Assembly: GCF_002812205.1 (NCBI RefSeq)
Contig: NZ_NPEA01000008.1
Span: 3,424 to 67,423, forward strand
Direction: 5' to 3'
Length of the DNA stretch: 64,000 nt
Origin: Leptospira neocaledonica
GTDB lineage: Bacteria > Spirochaetota > Leptospiria > Leptospirales > Leptospiraceae
The position numbers were made by a program, and so were the translations under genes. The notes under the pieces are model-generated. The model was given only the letters and a program-made list of their open reading frames with translations, was not told the origin of the DNA and searched no databases. This document shows, one piece after another, positions 34,030-43,221 of this stretch; position 1 is the stretch's first letter; each line of letters starts with the position of its first letter.

Positions 34030-35064
34030 TTAAGGAAGTTTCTTCTTCCCAAGAAAATCATTCATTAAAATTTCAGATTGTTCTAATATACAAAGTACAC
34101 TTTGGTGGGAACCGTCGTAGTATAATTCGCAGGAACTGAGAGTATTCATATCTGCCGCAGTTGCACCATATTTGGAAGCTAACTCCTGTATTCTGGGCCA
34201 CCAGGATTTTTCCAAACCTAATTCATAATAGCCCGCTCTGTATCCGGGGTATACTTTCGGCCAAATGAGATAGGTTTTTACACCATTCTGTTTTCCGAGT
34301 TTTAGGAATTCTTCCACAAAAAAATATTCGATCTCGCCTGGAGTAAAACCAGAAAGATAAATACTTTTTAATCTTAGAGCGTCTTTTTCTAATTTTTTAG
34401 GATTATTACTAACGCTCGCGTAAGCAAGTTGTTCTCCGTTTCCTAATTCCAAAATCAAATTTTCATGATTTTGTTCCGGTTTGTATAATTTCAGTTTTTT
34501 TGAAGTAAGCCTAGACCAGAATAACTTGAAACCAGGTTTAATCTTTCGGATAGAAAAGAACTTTTCTTTCAAAATTTCCAATTTGTCCGAAGTGGAGAAT
34601 TGGTCCCAATACGTTTTTCTGAACTCTTCGTCTGCTCCTAATCTTAAAAAAGGTTCGTATAATAACCCCTTGGAATCATCGAAACCTTCTGGACTAACCA
34701 CATAAAATGCAACCTTAGGCTTAATTCCAGATTCTAAAATTTTACGAAACCAGTAGAAACCGTAAGCAGGAACCGCCTGCGGACCTGAAAAATTATACAC
34801 CGCCCAATCATTCTGGATAGATGCAGGGAGAGTTTTCACAGAATACGGATATGCCCGGGAATCTCCAAACGCAAGGGCTAAGTTCTTTTTGGAAAGAGAT
34901 TCATCCTTTTGCAATTTTTCGAATAGATGTCTTCTTTGGGCATAATAGACAGGATTTCCTTCCTGGTAAAAAGAAGTTTGGAAGAAGTCCAAAAGAAAAA
35001 TTTTATCCGCAAAGAATAGAACGATTAGGAAGAGTAAAGGAAGATAGATATATTTCTTTTTCAT
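34030..35064 (-). CDS. DUF1574 SGNH-hydrolase-like protein, second copy
   Basis: A 344-aa protein with one N-terminal membrane helix and a periplasmic body. The SGNH-like catalytic residues are visible: Ser69 in GDSR (67-70) and Asp317/His320 in DGSH. It has the same fold as the gene at 3299 but differs strongly in sequence. It starts nine bases after the MBOAT stop. By AlgI/AlgJ and DltB/DltD analogy it would pass an acyl group to a glycan or lipid outside the inner membrane. Confidence 0.8.
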   Translation of the reverse strand: MKKKYIYLPLLFLIVLFFADKIFLLDFFQTSFYQEGNPVYYAQRRHLFEKLQKDESLSKKNLALAFGDSRAYPYSVKTLPASIQNDWAVYNFSGPQAVPAYGFYWFRKILESGIKPKVAFYVVSPEGFDDSKGLLYEPFLRLGADEEFRKTYWDQFSTSDKLEILKEKFFSIRKIKPGFKLFWSRLTSKKLKLYKPEQNHENLILELGNGEQLAYASVSNNPKKLEKDALRLKSIYLSGFTPGEIEYFFVEEFLKLGKQNGVKTYLIWPKVYPGYRAGYYELGLEKSWWPRIQELASKYGATAADMNTLSSCELYYDGSHQSVLCILEQSEILMNDFLGKKKLP

Positions 35065-35072
35065 ACTATTTC

Positions 35073-36482
35073 TCAGAATTGTCCGTAAAAGAAATCTGCA
35101 TTTCCGCTAGGTAGGGCGAGTAAAACCAAGATCCATACAATAGGAAGAAATGCAGTCTTCCATTTGAGACCGACCTTAAATTTTTCAGGCCATTCTTCCG
35201 TAGAATGGAATAAGATCGCGACCAAAAGTGCAAAAATACAAGGTTCCATATTCGGGAAAGCTACTCCATTCGACCATACGAATATTCTTTGTACTGCAGC
35301 CACTGCAGATCCAAAATCAGGAGTAAAAAATAAAATCCAAGAAATACTATATATATTTAAAACGAACAAATAAGTGATCGTTTGTTTTACATACGGGATT
35401 TCTGGTAATATTTTGATATTTAAATCTTTTAAAACTCTTTCGATTGAGAGATATAATCCAGTTAGAACTCCCCAAAGAAGATAATTCAAATTGGCTCCAT
35501 GCCAAAGGCCACCCAATCCAAAGGCTAACATATAATTAAAACAAGTGCGAAAGGTTCCACTTCTGGATCCGCCTAGAGGAATGTACAAATAGTCTCTGAT
35601 CCAAAAAGAGAAGGTTAAATGCCATCTTCTCCAAAAATCCCCAAAACCACTAAAGAAGAATGGAGCCTTGAAGTTTTGAGGAAGAGTAAATCCTAAAAGT
35701 TTTCCCATCCCTCTTGCAATATCAGTTAGTCCTGAAAAATCCAAATACAGATAGATCGCAAAGAAATACACAGTGCTTAAAAGTGCTGCCCCAGAAAAAG
35801 CGGAAGTCTCTGCAAATACTTGAAATATAGATCCTGACATCAAAACGGAAACTACGGACTTTTTAAAAAGACCGATTACAACTAACCATAATCCGTCCAC
35901 CATATCCTCTTTTTCCATTTTAGGAGAATCGAACTGGGTAGCCACATCGTTAAATCTTAATATAGGACCTGCGATCATCACTGGGAAAAGGAAAATATAG
36001 GAAGTCAGTTTCCAAAACCCGATCTCTTCTGTGATCATTCCTTTTTTCTTATCCACCAGAAGAGAGATAAATTGGAATGTATAATAACTGATGGTTAAAG
36101 GAAGAACTACTTCGAATCCCGCCCAGTCCAAAGACTTGGAAAGTATCCCATCCAAACTGACCTTATTTTGGAAATCAGGAATTCCTAAGAATATACCGAC
36201 CAGGTCTGCGAAAAAATAGAAGTATTTAAAAAAAGCTAAATTAAGAACATTAAATCCTATGGAAACCGGCAAGAACCACTTTTTTGCAAAGAAAAACCGC
36301 AGGAATATCCAATTGATACTTACCACAAGGATCAGATGGAATAAAAACTTCCATGAGGAGAATGTGTAGAATAAAGCGGAACTTAAGATTAGAAAATATT
36401 TTTTCCATCGATCCGGAAGATTCCAATACACCAGAAATACTAGGCAGAAAAAAAATAAAAATTCTAAACTGGTAAAATTCAT
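35073..36482 (-). CDS. MBOAT family O-acyltransferase, second copy
   Basis: From ATG 36482 (GGAG six bases before it) the protein is 469 aa with about 10-12 helices. Signatures: YLDFSGLTDIARGMGKLLGF, FWRRWHLTFSFWIRDYLY, and the catalytic histidine in GGLWHGANLN. ATG and the pseudouridine-synthase stop overlap by four bases (ATGA), so translation is coupled. With the DUF1574 gene it forms a second acyltransferase unit like that at 3299-5906; glycan target unknown. Confidence 0.88.
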   Translation of the reverse strand: MNFTSLEFLFFFCLVFLVYWNLPDRWKKYFLILSSALFYTFSSWKFLFHLILVVSINWIFLRFFFAKKWFLPVSIGFNVLNLAFFKYFYFFADLVGIFLGIPDFQNKVSLDGILSKSLDWAGFEVVLPLTISYYTFQFISLLVDKKKGMITEEIGFWKLTSYIFLFPVMIAGPILRFNDVATQFDSPKMEKEDMVDGLWLVVIGLFKKSVVSVLMSGSIFQVFAETSAFSGAALLSTVYFFAIYLYLDFSGLTDIARGMGKLLGFTLPQNFKAPFFFSGFGDFWRRWHLTFSFWIRDYLYIPLGGSRSGTFRTCFNYMLAFGLGGLWHGANLNYLLWGVLTGLYLSIERVLKDLNIKILPEIPYVKQTITYLFVLNIYSISWILFFTPDFGSAVAAVQRIFVWSNGVAFPNMEPCIFALLVAILFHSTEEWPEKFKVGLKWKTAFLPIVWILVLLALPSGNADFFYGQF

Positions 36483-37249
36483 GGTCTCCAAACTTTAGGA
36501 TCCAGTAAGACAAACTTACCTTCTCCGATTTTCAATTTTTCTAAAGAAAGTTTTCCGATCCGTATTCTTTGTAGATCGATCACTCTAGCACCGAGTATCG
36601 AAAACATCCTACGGATTTGGCGTTTTCTTCCCTGTTTTAAGATTACTCTAAACTTAGAAGATCCTTCTCCTTTTGTTAAGGATGTAACCTTCTCTGCTTT
36701 TAAAAATTCGCCCTCATCCATAAATCCCTTAGTGAATCTATCCTTCACTTCCTTTGGATCCAATTCATCTTCCAAGACTACTTCGTATTCCTTTTCGGAA
36801 CCTTCGGATGGATGTGTAATTTCTTGGACTAAATTTCCTTGGTCTGATAAAAGAAGAAGTCCCCTTGAATCCAGGTCCAATCTTCCTGCGATAAATAGTT
36901 TACCGTATTTTTTAGGGAGTAATTCAAAAACTGTATTAGAATGAAAACGATCGCTATGAGAGCAAAGAAAACCTTTCGGTTTATTTAATGCCAAGAATAT
37001 AGCTTCCGTAGGCGGTTCTAATTTTTTATTTCCTACCTGAACAGAGTCCAAACCTACTTTAATTCTGGTGCTCAGGTTCTTTTCAATAGAACCATTGACT
37101 CTTACTTTTCCGGAAAGAACCAATTCTTCGACCTTTCTGCGCGAACCAAGACCGCAGTCAGAGAGAAACCGATTGATTCGGATCTCCTTTTGGGGTTTTT
37201 CCCCTTTTTTCACTTTTGCGATATTTTCGCTCAAACTATCTCCTGGCAT
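36479..37249 (-). CDS. Pseudouridine synthase, RsuA/RluB family
   Basis: A 256-aa enzyme: an S4 RNA-binding domain at about 22-72 (RINRFLSDCGLGSRRKVEELVLSGKVRVNG), then the catalytic domain with the nucleophile Asp125 in GRLDLDSRGLLLL and LKQGRKRQIRRMF near the end. It converts a uridine of rRNA to pseudouridine; whether 16S (RsuA) or 23S (RluB/E) cannot be told. The stop overlaps the start of the MBOAT gene by four bases. The 5' end overlaps the long frame leading to lipA on the opposite strand. Confidence 0.9.
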   Translation of the reverse strand: MPGDSLSENIAKVKKGEKPQKEIRINRFLSDCGLGSRRKVEELVLSGKVRVNGSIEKNLSTRIKVGLDSVQVGNKKLEPPTEAIFLALNKPKGFLCSHSDRFHSNTVFELLPKKYGKLFIAGRLDLDSRGLLLLSDQGNLVQEITHPSEGSEKEYEVVLEDELDPKEVKDRFTKGFMDEGEFLKAEKVTSLTKGEGSSKFRVILKQGRKRQIRRMFSILGARVIDLQRIRIGKLSLEKLKIGEGKFVLLDPKVWRP

Positions 37250-37337
37250 TGGCCGATCCCTCCAGAATCATGGACCCGCCTGTTTCCGGCTACCCAAAAC
37301 ACTTGACTCTTTAGAGACTCGGGCGGAGGCTTTAAGG

Positions 37338-38243
37338 GTGAATCCTCTCAAAAAGAAGCCCAGATCCAATGCTTACCAACCCGCTCCCGAAAAACCGGAT
37401 TGGTTAAAGGTAAGGCTTCCTTTCCGTGAAAAGGAAAATCCGGTCGATTTAGTCCGTAATTCTGTAGAGGGAGGAAAACTCAACACTGTATGCGAAAGCG
37501 CTTCTTGTCCTAACCTGAATCATTGTTGGTCCAGAAAAACTGCCACCTATATGCTCGCAGGAGATATCTGTACGAGACGTTGTTCCTATTGTGATGTTGC
37601 TTTCGGAAAACCGTTGGCATTAGATCCGGAAGAACCATTAAGGGTGGCAGAATCCGCAAAGGCCTTGGGTCTTAAGCATGTAGTCATCACATCGGTAAAC
37701 AGAGACGATTTATCTGATGGAGGAGCTTCTCATTATAAAAAAACCGTAGAGCTGATCCGAGAAAGACTGCCCGAATGCAAAATTGAAATTTTAGTACCAG
37801 ACTTCAAAATGAGGGAAGAAAATCTAGAGATCGTCTATTCTTCCAAGCCGGACATATTCAATCATAACCTGGAAACTGTAGAGAGATTATTTCCTACTGT
37901 AGCCCCTGCTAAAAAATACGAACGATCTTTGGATGTTCTGGAGCACGCATCCGGGAAAGGATTTTTAACTAAAAGTGGATTGATACTAGGACTCGGAGAA
38001 ACCTTAGAAGAAGTCCATCAAACATTAAAAGACCTCAGATCCGTAGGCGTACAAATGGTTACTCTTGGACAATATCTGCAACCAACTCCAACACATCTTC
38101 CAGTGAGCGAGTATATTCGTCCTGAAGTATTCAAAGATCTGAAAGAATTCGGAAAAGCCCTAGGATTCAGAACAGTATTCTCTGGACCATTGGTCAGAAG
38201 TTCTTATCACGCGGACGAGCAAGTGCCGTGGTTCGAAAATTAA
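37338..38243 (+). CDS. lipA: Lipoyl synthase
   Basis: Radical SAM enzyme that adds two sulfurs to protein-bound octanoyl groups. The three auxiliary-cluster cysteines (52, 57, 63) in CESASCPNLNHC and the SAM-cluster CTRRCSYC (78, 82, 85) are in place, and RSSYHADE provides the serine ligand near the end. GTG at 37338 is well supported by GGAGG eight bases upstream and gives the usual 301 aa; the much longer open frame from 37068 runs through the divergent gene and was rejected. Confidence 0.95.
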   Translation: MNPLKKKPRSNAYQPAPEKPDWLKVRLPFREKENPVDLVRNSVEGGKLNTVCESASCPNLNHCWSRKTATYMLAGDICTRRCSYCDVAFGKPLALDPEEPLRVAESAKALGLKHVVITSVNRDDLSDGGASHYKKTVELIRERLPECKIEILVPDFKMREENLEIVYSSKPDIFNHNLETVERLFPTVAPAKKYERSLDVLEHASGKGFLTKSGLILGLGETLEEVHQTLKDLRSVGVQMVTLGQYLQPTPTHLPVSEYIRPEVFKDLKEFGKALGFRTVFSGPLVRSSYHADEQVPWFEN

Positions 38244-38566
38244 AAAGACTCAAAGACAAATTTCCGGAAATCCCGGATACTGGAGAGATGAAAAAGATCA
38301 TCTTCCATTCTATTCTATCGTATCTTTCCAAACAAGATGGTCATGTTTCCAAAATGGAGATCAAAGACGTTCTATTTGATTCCATTAGTTTGATCCCCGG
38401 CTTCCGAGTAGAATGGGGAGAGATCCAAAAATTCGGTAAAAGTAAACTGCTAGTAAATTATAAAGATAAGGTTCTAGTTTTGGATCTAGAAGAAATTTCA
38501 AATATGATCCTAAAACTCTGGGATCATTATTTAGATACTCATCCGCATCATAAGTCTCATAAATAG
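38228..38566 (+). CDS. Small conserved-type hypothetical protein
   Basis: A 112-aa basic, probably soluble protein with no recognised motif. The start is uncertain: GTG 38228 overlaps the end of lipA by 16 bases, while ATG 38288 has GGAG two bases before it. Function not known. Overlap with lipA suggests co-translation. A terminator follows 1 base after the stop. Confidence 0.65.
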   Translation: MVRKLKRLKDKFPEIPDTGEMKKIIFHSILSYLSKQDGHVSKMEIKDVLFDSISLIPGFRVEWGEIQKFGKSKLLVNYKDKVLVLDLEEISNMILKLWDHYLDTHPHHKSHK

Positions 38567-38604
38567 AAAAACCCGAGCTGCCTTTCGGACAACCCGGGGT
38601 TTTT
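38567..38604. terminator. Convergent bidirectional terminator
   Basis: AAAAACCC (38567-38574) pairs with GGGTTTTT (38597-38604), with one extra G-C pair inside and a bulge. A-run and T-run flank the stem on both strands, so it can end the small gene after lipA and the FecR lipoprotein gene, which converge here. Confidence 0.85.
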
Positions 38605-38625
38605 CCACCTATTTAAGCCTGTGGA

Positions 38626-39807
38626 TTAGTTTTCGGACTTAGTTTGGAAGTCGTAGATAACTTCTTTTACATCATCCTGATTGATCTTCTTAATACCGTC
38701 TTCGGTATGGACGATCATGGTACTACCTTGCTGGTCTACAATCGCCCCGATGATGGTAGTTTTTCCATCAGCCAGTACGATTTTTTCCAGTTTCTCGTAG
38801 TAGTTTACAAGATCCTTATTGGTTTTCAGGTTTTTAGGAGCAGAAACAAGAACGTTCTTGAATCTTTTCAACTCGTCTGCCTGACGCTTAGCTAATTCTT
38901 CTTCGATTTTCTTTCTCTCAGCTTCATTAGCAGCGTTAGTAGCTTCGTCTACTTTTCCGGATTTAGGATCGATATTCAGTTTTACTAATTTATCGGTAGT
39001 GTCTTTGTCCAGAGTAACGATAGTTCTGATCTCTTCTTCTTCGGTTTTAGAAACTCCAGAGCCGCTCAGTTTAGTAACTGCTTTTGGAATATCTTTCTCC
39101 AAAGTAGCATCTAGCTTAGTAAGTTCTTTCTCACCGAATTTTTTATCAGGAGCTTTTACTATGGAAGACTCGTCTTTTTCTAAGATAACTTCAGATTTAT
39201 CCAGGGAAGCTTTGATCTTTTGTAATTCTGCATTCGCAGAAATTTCTTCTGCACTTGCACCTTCCAGAGCACGAACTCTTGGAGATACTGCAACGGATCC
39301 TTCTAATACTTTTACGACGGATCTGTCGTTTTTAGTACGATCCACGACGAAAGAAGTTCCTCTAACTCCCGCGATTGCGGTCGGAGTTACTACGGAGAAC
39401 TGATCGTCTTTGCTTGCTTTATTTACTTTAGCGAAAACTTTTCCGGAAACTAAGGACAGTCTAGTGTCAGTGTTTCCTTGGGTATTCAAAGCGAGAGCGG
39501 AGAATTCCAAGCTGGACTTTTCAGCCAAACGAATGGCAGAACCGTCGGAGAATTGGATATCAACTTTTGCTTTTGCCTTGGTTTCAATTTTGTCCCCTTC
39601 TTTCAGGACTGTTCCAAGACTAGCTTTGTCTTCAGTTAAATCAGCGTGTTGGATTTTTGCTTCCCCTACGCTAAATACTACGATTGCCGATGGTTGGCTC
39701 TGTTTTGCGTTCGCGGAATCCGCGTTCTCCGCAGGCTTTTTACAAGCTCCGGATGTCAACAGACCGACCACTAGGACGGCTGATGCAACGGAAATGACTT
39801 TATTCAT
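38626..39807 (-). CDS. FecR-domain lipoprotein, LipL45-like
   Basis: The 393-aa product has a signal peptide with lipobox SGAC (Cys22) followed by a Lys-rich tether. Residues about 40-160 form a FecR domain with the motif IAGVRGTSFVVD. The rest is helical and charged (ERKKIEEELAKRQADEL). Leptospira LipL45 (Qlp42) is a lipoprotein described with a FecR-like domain, and this gene's size and layout fit, though I cannot prove orthology. FecR domains in other bacteria sense periplasmic states; the role here is unclear. Confidence 0.72.
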   Translation of the reverse strand: MNKVISVASAVLVVGLLTSGACKKPAENADSANAKQSQPSAIVVFSVGEAKIQHADLTEDKASLGTVLKEGDKIETKAKAKVDIQFSDGSAIRLAEKSSLEFSALALNTQGNTDTRLSLVSGKVFAKVNKASKDDQFSVVTPTAIAGVRGTSFVVDRTKNDRSVVKVLEGSVAVSPRVRALEGASAEEISANAELQKIKASLDKSEVILEKDESSIVKAPDKKFGEKELTKLDATLEKDIPKAVTKLSGSGVSKTEEEEIRTIVTLDKDTTDKLVKLNIDPKSGKVDEATNAANEAERKKIEEELAKRQADELKRFKNVLVSAPKNLKTNKDLVNYYEKLEKIVLADGKTTIIGAIVDQQGSTMIVHTEDGIKKINQDDVKEVIYDFQTKSEN

Positions 39808-39906
39808 ACCCCTATCCTTCTTTGATCGAGATTAATCTGGACCACGGTGGAGGCAGTCCGATCTATATTGGGTTAACATCTATGGATTTGGGATTTTCAA
39901 TTTATT

Positions 39907-41106
39907 TCAATTTTTTTTTCCTATTTGGAAGATATTTCCTGAACTAAAATCACCAAAATACAGTTCACCTGTGGAATCTTGGCCAAATGTGCTAATTAGG
40001 TAGTGAGTATCCCCTAATACGGTTAGTTTCTTCTTACCTTCTGCCTCGGTAGAGAATCCGAGGATCTTTCCTGAGACAAAGTCGGCAAAAATGTACCAAC
40101 CATAGTATTTGGAAAGATTTTTCCCTCTGTAGACGTATCCACCCGTGATGGAGCGGCCCAGATCATGATCATATTCCAATATTGGATCGGTTAATCCCGG
40201 TTTTTCGCAGGCCTCTTTAGGTAAAAAGCAATAGGATCCTTCTTTTATATTCCATCCATAATTTTTGCCTTTTAGAACCAGATCTACTTCTTCCCAATCA
40301 TCCTGCCCTACATCTGCCAGATAGAGATCTCCTGTTTTTGTATCAAAGGAAAACTTCCAAGGATTTCTAAGTCCATAGGCCCAGATCTCAGGCAAGAAGC
40401 CTGGCGAATTTTTGAAAGGATTGTCTTCCGGAATCTTATAAGGAGGAGCATTGGAATCCAAGTTAGGTGTTATTCGGATCAAAGTTCCTAGATAAGTAGA
40501 AGTATTTTGCCCATGTTTGTATGGGTCTCCTCCGGCGCCACCATCCCCAAAACCAATATATAATTTTCCATCCGGACCGAAAGCCAACTGGCCCGCATTA
40601 TGATTGGAATAAGGCTGATCCACTCTAAGTAAGATCCTTTTACGATCTTGCCAGCGAAGAATTTTAGAATCGTCCCATAGAAATTCTAGAATGAATGTCT
40701 GGTCCTTCCCCGCTTCTTTTGAAACTGCATTGATATAGAAGAGCTTATTTTCGGAAAACTTAGGGTGAAATGCAAAACCCAGTAAACCTTCTTCCGATCT
40801 GGTCTCTACACTTCCTGTAAAATCAGCAATGAGTTTGGATTGTTTGTTTGTAAAATTCCAGAGAAGTATTTTTCCCTTCTTCTCTAAGACTAACATCTCT
40901 CCGGGAAGGCTAGGATGAAATTGTATATCGGTGATTTCTTTAAAGCCGGAAGCTATTTGGGTCCAACCAAATACGTATTCTGTGCCGTTCTCTTTTTTAG
41001 GTTTTTGTTTTTTGGTTTTGGCAAGAAGATGGGTGCCCTCTCCCATAAAAAGGCAGAGTCCCAGAAATAGAAAGAATACTAAGATCCTATTGCAAAATCG
41101 TCTCAT
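39907..41106 (-). CDS. PQQ-type soluble sugar dehydrogenase (glucose/sorbosone dehydrogenase family)
   Basis: A 399-aa secreted beta-propeller: signal peptide MRRFCNRILVFFLFLGLCLFM, then repeated blades with EEGLLGFAFHPKFSENKLFYI, SNHNAGQLAFGPDGKLYIGFGDGG (catalytic-type His in the HNAGQ motif) and IWAYGLRNPWKFSFD. These are the hallmarks of the YliI/GdhB family, which oxidise sugars with PQQ or similar. No PQQ biosynthesis gene is in the window. It is divergent from the radical SAM gene. Confidence 0.85.
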   Translation of the reverse strand: MRRFCNRILVFFLFLGLCLFMGEGTHLLAKTKKQKPKKENGTEYVFGWTQIASGFKEITDIQFHPSLPGEMLVLEKKGKILLWNFTNKQSKLIADFTGSVETRSEEGLLGFAFHPKFSENKLFYINAVSKEAGKDQTFILEFLWDDSKILRWQDRKRILLRVDQPYSNHNAGQLAFGPDGKLYIGFGDGGAGGDPYKHGQNTSTYLGTLIRITPNLDSNAPPYKIPEDNPFKNSPGFLPEIWAYGLRNPWKFSFDTKTGDLYLADVGQDDWEEVDLVLKGKNYGWNIKEGSYCFLPKEACEKPGLTDPILEYDHDLGRSITGGYVYRGKNLSKYYGWYIFADFVSGKILGFSTEAEGKKKLTVLGDTHYLISTFGQDSTGELYFGDFSSGNIFQIGKKN

Positions 41107-41203
41107 TCTGGCAGAAAAAATACAGTTTGAAAGCTCTCAGTCAAGGATGAAAAAGCCAAAAACTAGATGCCAAAACTTACCCACAAACCAGTCTGGAGCT
41201 AAG

Positions 41204-42535
41204 ATGAGCACGAGCACCCTTCGCCCCGAATCTTCCATAGCCTTATTGGAGGAAATGGAAAGAAAATACAAACAGATCCCATTCGAAGCAATTCTGAAAC
41301 AGGATATTCTTAGACAGGGGATCCATTTTCTTCCGGAATCTTTTCAAGTAGGGGAAGATTATAAGACCAAGGATTATTTCATCTTCTCCTTCGACCATAT
41401 CCCACTTGCGGATATGAAAGAAGGGACCGATTCAAAAGCGCCTGAAGAGATCAAAATCACCGGCGGTTATTTCAATTTATTGCCTACTATTGTTTCTACT
41501 CGTAATAATCCCAACTCTCCTTACAAAGTAAAACGTATCCCTGCCGGAGAAAAAGACGAAGGCAGACCCGGTCTTTATTTAAACGAAACATTTTTGGGAA
41601 AATTAGAATACCCACCTAAGCCTGCATGGTACAGACACAAAACCAAGTCCGGAAAAATTCCAGGTGAGATCGCACCTGTTATCGAATGGGGATATCTCAT
41701 CTACCTAACTGTATTCCGCAACTGCCAATATTTTGGTAAAGACGAAGAATGCGCGTACTGCGATATCAATCATAACTATAGACAACAGAAAAATGCAGGC
41801 AGACCGTATACAGGCGTTAAAGATATCGAAGATATTTTAGAAGTTCTGTCTTGGATAGATGCAGAAGACGAGATCGCGAAAGTTTACACCATCACTGGCG
41901 GTTCCGTAATCACTTCTCTTAAAAAGAAAAATGAAATAGATTTTTATTTAGAATACGCGCAAGCAATTGAGCAGAAGTTCCCTGGAAGATGGATGGGCAA
42001 GATTGTTTCCCAAGCCTGGGAGAATGATGACTGCAAAAAATTTAAAGACGCAGGAATCCAAGTTTACCATCCGAACTACGAAGTCTGGGAACCTGAACTA
42101 TTCCGAAAAATTTGTCCTGGAAAAGAAGCTTATATCGGTAGAGACACTTGGATCAGAAGGATCGTTGATTCTGCAGAAATTTTTGGGCCTTCTTATGTGA
42201 TCCCAAACTTTGTAGGTGGAGTAGAACTTTCTCAACCTTGGGGATTTGCCACAGTTGCAGAAGCAATTAAATCTACTGGAGAAGGTCTAGACTTCTTCAT
42301 GTCAAAAGGTATCATGCCTAGATTTACTGCTTGGTGCCCGGAACCTTATACAACTTTAGGAACACAAGCCGGTCCTCCATTGGAATATTTCTGTGAATTA
42401 CTCACAGTCTGGAAGTCTACATTCGAAAAATATAATCTACCAGTTCCTCCAGGTTACGGAGAACCAGGACCAGGAAAGGCGGTATTCTCCGTTTCCGCCT
42501 TTATGGATGTGATTGGCTATCCAGGAAGGGCTTAA
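41204..42535 (+). CDS. Radical SAM protein with CX8CX2C cluster motif
   Basis: From ATG 41204 (GGAG six bases before) the protein is 443 aa. Cysteines 174, 183 and 186 (FRNCQYFGKDEECAYCDIN) give a CX8CX2C spacing instead of the usual CX3CX2C, followed by a TITGGSVIT segment that fits the SAM-binding beta strand. Elp3 has CX9CX2C, so wide spacing is known. The N-terminal 150 residues and the C-terminal VPPGYGEPGPGKAVFSVSAFM region are unusual. Substrate is unknown. It ends overlapping the first AIM24-like gene by four bases on the opposite strand. Confidence 0.8.
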   Translation: MSTSTLRPESSIALLEEMERKYKQIPFEAILKQDILRQGIHFLPESFQVGEDYKTKDYFIFSFDHIPLADMKEGTDSKAPEEIKITGGYFNLLPTIVSTRNNPNSPYKVKRIPAGEKDEGRPGLYLNETFLGKLEYPPKPAWYRHKTKSGKIPGEIAPVIEWGYLIYLTVFRNCQYFGKDEECAYCDINHNYRQQKNAGRPYTGVKDIEDILEVLSWIDAEDEIAKVYTITGGSVITSLKKKNEIDFYLEYAQAIEQKFPGRWMGKIVSQAWENDDCKKFKDAGIQVYHPNYEVWEPELFRKICPGKEAYIGRDTWIRRIVDSAEIFGPSYVIPNFVGGVELSQPWGFATVAEAIKSTGEGLDFFMSKGIMPRFTAWCPEPYTTLGTQAGPPLEYFCELLTVWKSTFEKYNLPVPPGYGEPGPGKAVFSVSAFMDVIGYPGRA

Positions 42536-43218
42536 TCCCCTCCACTCGTAGAACGTTGCACTCTTCTCCAGGTATTTGCCCAAGAGGCAAAAGAGTTTTG
42601 GTTACGAGTTTGTAGATAAAGTTTTCCCTTACCGGAAAATTTGGCGACCAATCCTTCTCCAGATAAGAAGAGAGATTTTAATCCGCCTACTTTATCTATA
42701 TGATAGTCCAAGCTTGGTTCGAATGCTACGATATGGCCTGTGTCAACGATGTACATTCCATCCACATCTACTTGGTGAATTGCTCCAAAGCTAGAAAAGA
42801 AAAGGTCTCCTGTTCCGGAAACTTTTAGAAAGAATAAACCTTCTCCCGCAAAAAATCCTTTGAAACCTCCCCATTTGCTGTCGATCACAAGCTCTGTGCC
42901 GCCAGCAACATAGGCACCTCTGCTTAAGATCAATTCTTCGTTTTTGAGAGTTCTATGTTCCAAGTCTCCTTGGGTAGCAGAGGTCAAAAATAATTCTCCA
43001 TTTCCATTTTCTACAGTGAATGTGTTTTGGAAGAAGGACTCACCGCTGAATAACGCTCTTTTTGCGGATGCGAATATTCCCCCTTGGGCCTTGGTTTCCA
43101 TTTTGACCTGAGGAGACATGGCAACCATTGCTCCGGATTCCGCACGAATGGATTCTCCGGAATTCAAATTGAGCTTTAGGATGGGAAAATCAGGTTTTGC
43201 TAATATTTCAAATTTCAT
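42532..43218 (-). CDS. AIM24/TIGR00266 family protein, copy 3 of 3
   Basis: A 228-aa beta-rich protein with MKFEILAKPDFPILKLNLNSGESI, ESGAMVAMSP and GEGLFFLKVSGTGDLFFSSFG, then DTGHIVAFEPSLDYHI and GEGLVAKFSGKGKLYLQTRN, which match the TIGR00266/AIM24 (TRAP-like) family. Function in bacteria is not known; in yeast Aim24 is mitochondrial. ATG 43218 has AAGGAA before it. Three paralogues lie in tandem, spaced by 3 and 18 bases, and are one operon. Confidence 0.82.
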   Translation of the reverse strand: MKFEILAKPDFPILKLNLNSGESIRAESGAMVAMSPQVKMETKAQGGIFASAKRALFSGESFFQNTFTVENGNGELFLTSATQGDLEHRTLKNEELILSRGAYVAGGTELVIDSKWGGFKGFFAGEGLFFLKVSGTGDLFFSSFGAIHQVDVDGMYIVDTGHIVAFEPSLDYHIDKVGGLKSLFLSGEGLVAKFSGKGKLYLQTRNQNSFASWANTWRRVQRSTSGGD

Positions 43219-43221
43219 ATA

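Noticed and set aside
37068..37337. Long N-terminal extension of the lipA open frame
   Set aside because: It runs antisense through the pseudouridine-synthase gene and lacks any ribosome site; GTG 37338 has GGAGG and gives a normal LipA length.
38999..39835. Two + strand frames opposite the FecR lipoprotein
   Set aside because: Mirror frames of a Lys/Glu/Asp/Ala-rich gene, giving Ser/Phe/Leu-rich products without start signals.
40931..41203. Extension of the radical SAM frame over the sugar dehydrogenase start
   Set aside because: Antisense to a clear signal-peptide region; ATG 41204 has GGAG at six bases.
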